A DNA stretch of 64,000 nt. Source: Lactococcus protaetiae. Its GTDB lineage: Bacteria > Bacillota > Bacilli > Lactobacillales > Streptococcaceae. How positions within the stretch are numbered: the first letter of the stretch is position 1; every line of letters starts with the position of its first letter. The notes under the pieces were generated by a model. It ran no database searches. It saw only the letters and a program-made list of their open reading frames with translations, and was not told the origin of the DNA. The position numbers were made by a program, and so were the translations under genes. Where the stretch lies: positions 2,604,001-2,668,000 of the forward strand of contig NZ_CP041356.1 of assembly GCF_006965445.1 (NCBI RefSeq). The letters run 5' to 3'. Below are positions 63,941-64,000 of the stretch, piece by piece.

Positions 63941-64000
63941 TATAAGTCTCTATTTTGCTTCATTTATCCCTTTTGATTATCCTATTAGGAGTCATTTTGT

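Overview
The window looks like the chromosome of a low-GC Gram-positive coccus of the Streptococcaceae, most likely Lactococcus or a close relative (Pseudolactococcus-like). The evidence is gene order (dinG-ypmB-aspC-asnS; infC-rpmI-rplT; pnp-cysE-cysS-mrnC; prs-nifS-DUF1831), protein-level resemblance to lactococcal and streptococcal housekeeping genes, AGGAG-type ribosome binding sites and LPXTG surface proteins. No tRNA, rRNA, insertion sequence or CRISPR array was seen. The species call is inference from recognition, not from a search.

Layout. 0-7 kb: asnS, two small genes, aspC, ypmB and dinG, all on the minus strand. 7-10.4 kb: a universal stress protein and an interrupted mprF, then a gene-free stretch with repeats and a probable small RNA. 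10.4-14 kb: infC-rpmI-rplT with a structured leader, a membrane protein and a flavoprotein of the NADH oxidase family. 14-19.9 kb: a 1324-residue LPXTG adhesin and three small genes. 19.9-34 kb: HAD phosphatase, mnmG, small genes, and a run pnp, two SseB-like paralogues, cysE, TMEM175-like channel, cysS, mrnC. 34-40 kb: lipoprotein, prs, cysteine desulfurase, DUF1831 and tuf. 40-64 kb: a double-HTH regulator, secG-like gene, glf, a glucosaminidase/CHAP protein, a 2629-residue serine-rich repeat (SRR) adhesin, and an accessory Sec and glycosylation locus (nss, SecE-like gene, gtfB, gtfA, asp3, asp2, asp1, secY2, secA2), all read from high to low coordinates.

The genes from 44 to 64 kb form one functional unit. 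GtfA/GtfB start O-glycosylation of the SRR protein, Nss extends the glycan, Asp1-3 process and target it, SecA2/SecY2 (perhaps with the small SecE-like and SecG-like proteins) export it, and sortase would anchor it through LPKTG. The order is unusual (secA2 first), and GtfB lacks its usual C-terminal third.

Two repeat systems mark the first 38.8 kb and were not seen in the remaining 25 kb. One is a short dyad of CTGTCAG/CTGACAG arms, found both in terminators and inside coding genes. The other is a family of size-variable (about 130-560 bp) intergenic elements with conserved ends. Six genes (mprF, infC, nox, mnmG, an HTH gene, glf) are each broken by what looks like one missing base in a short run of identical bases. 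Since infC is normally essential, homopolymer undercalling in the assembly is the simplest reading.
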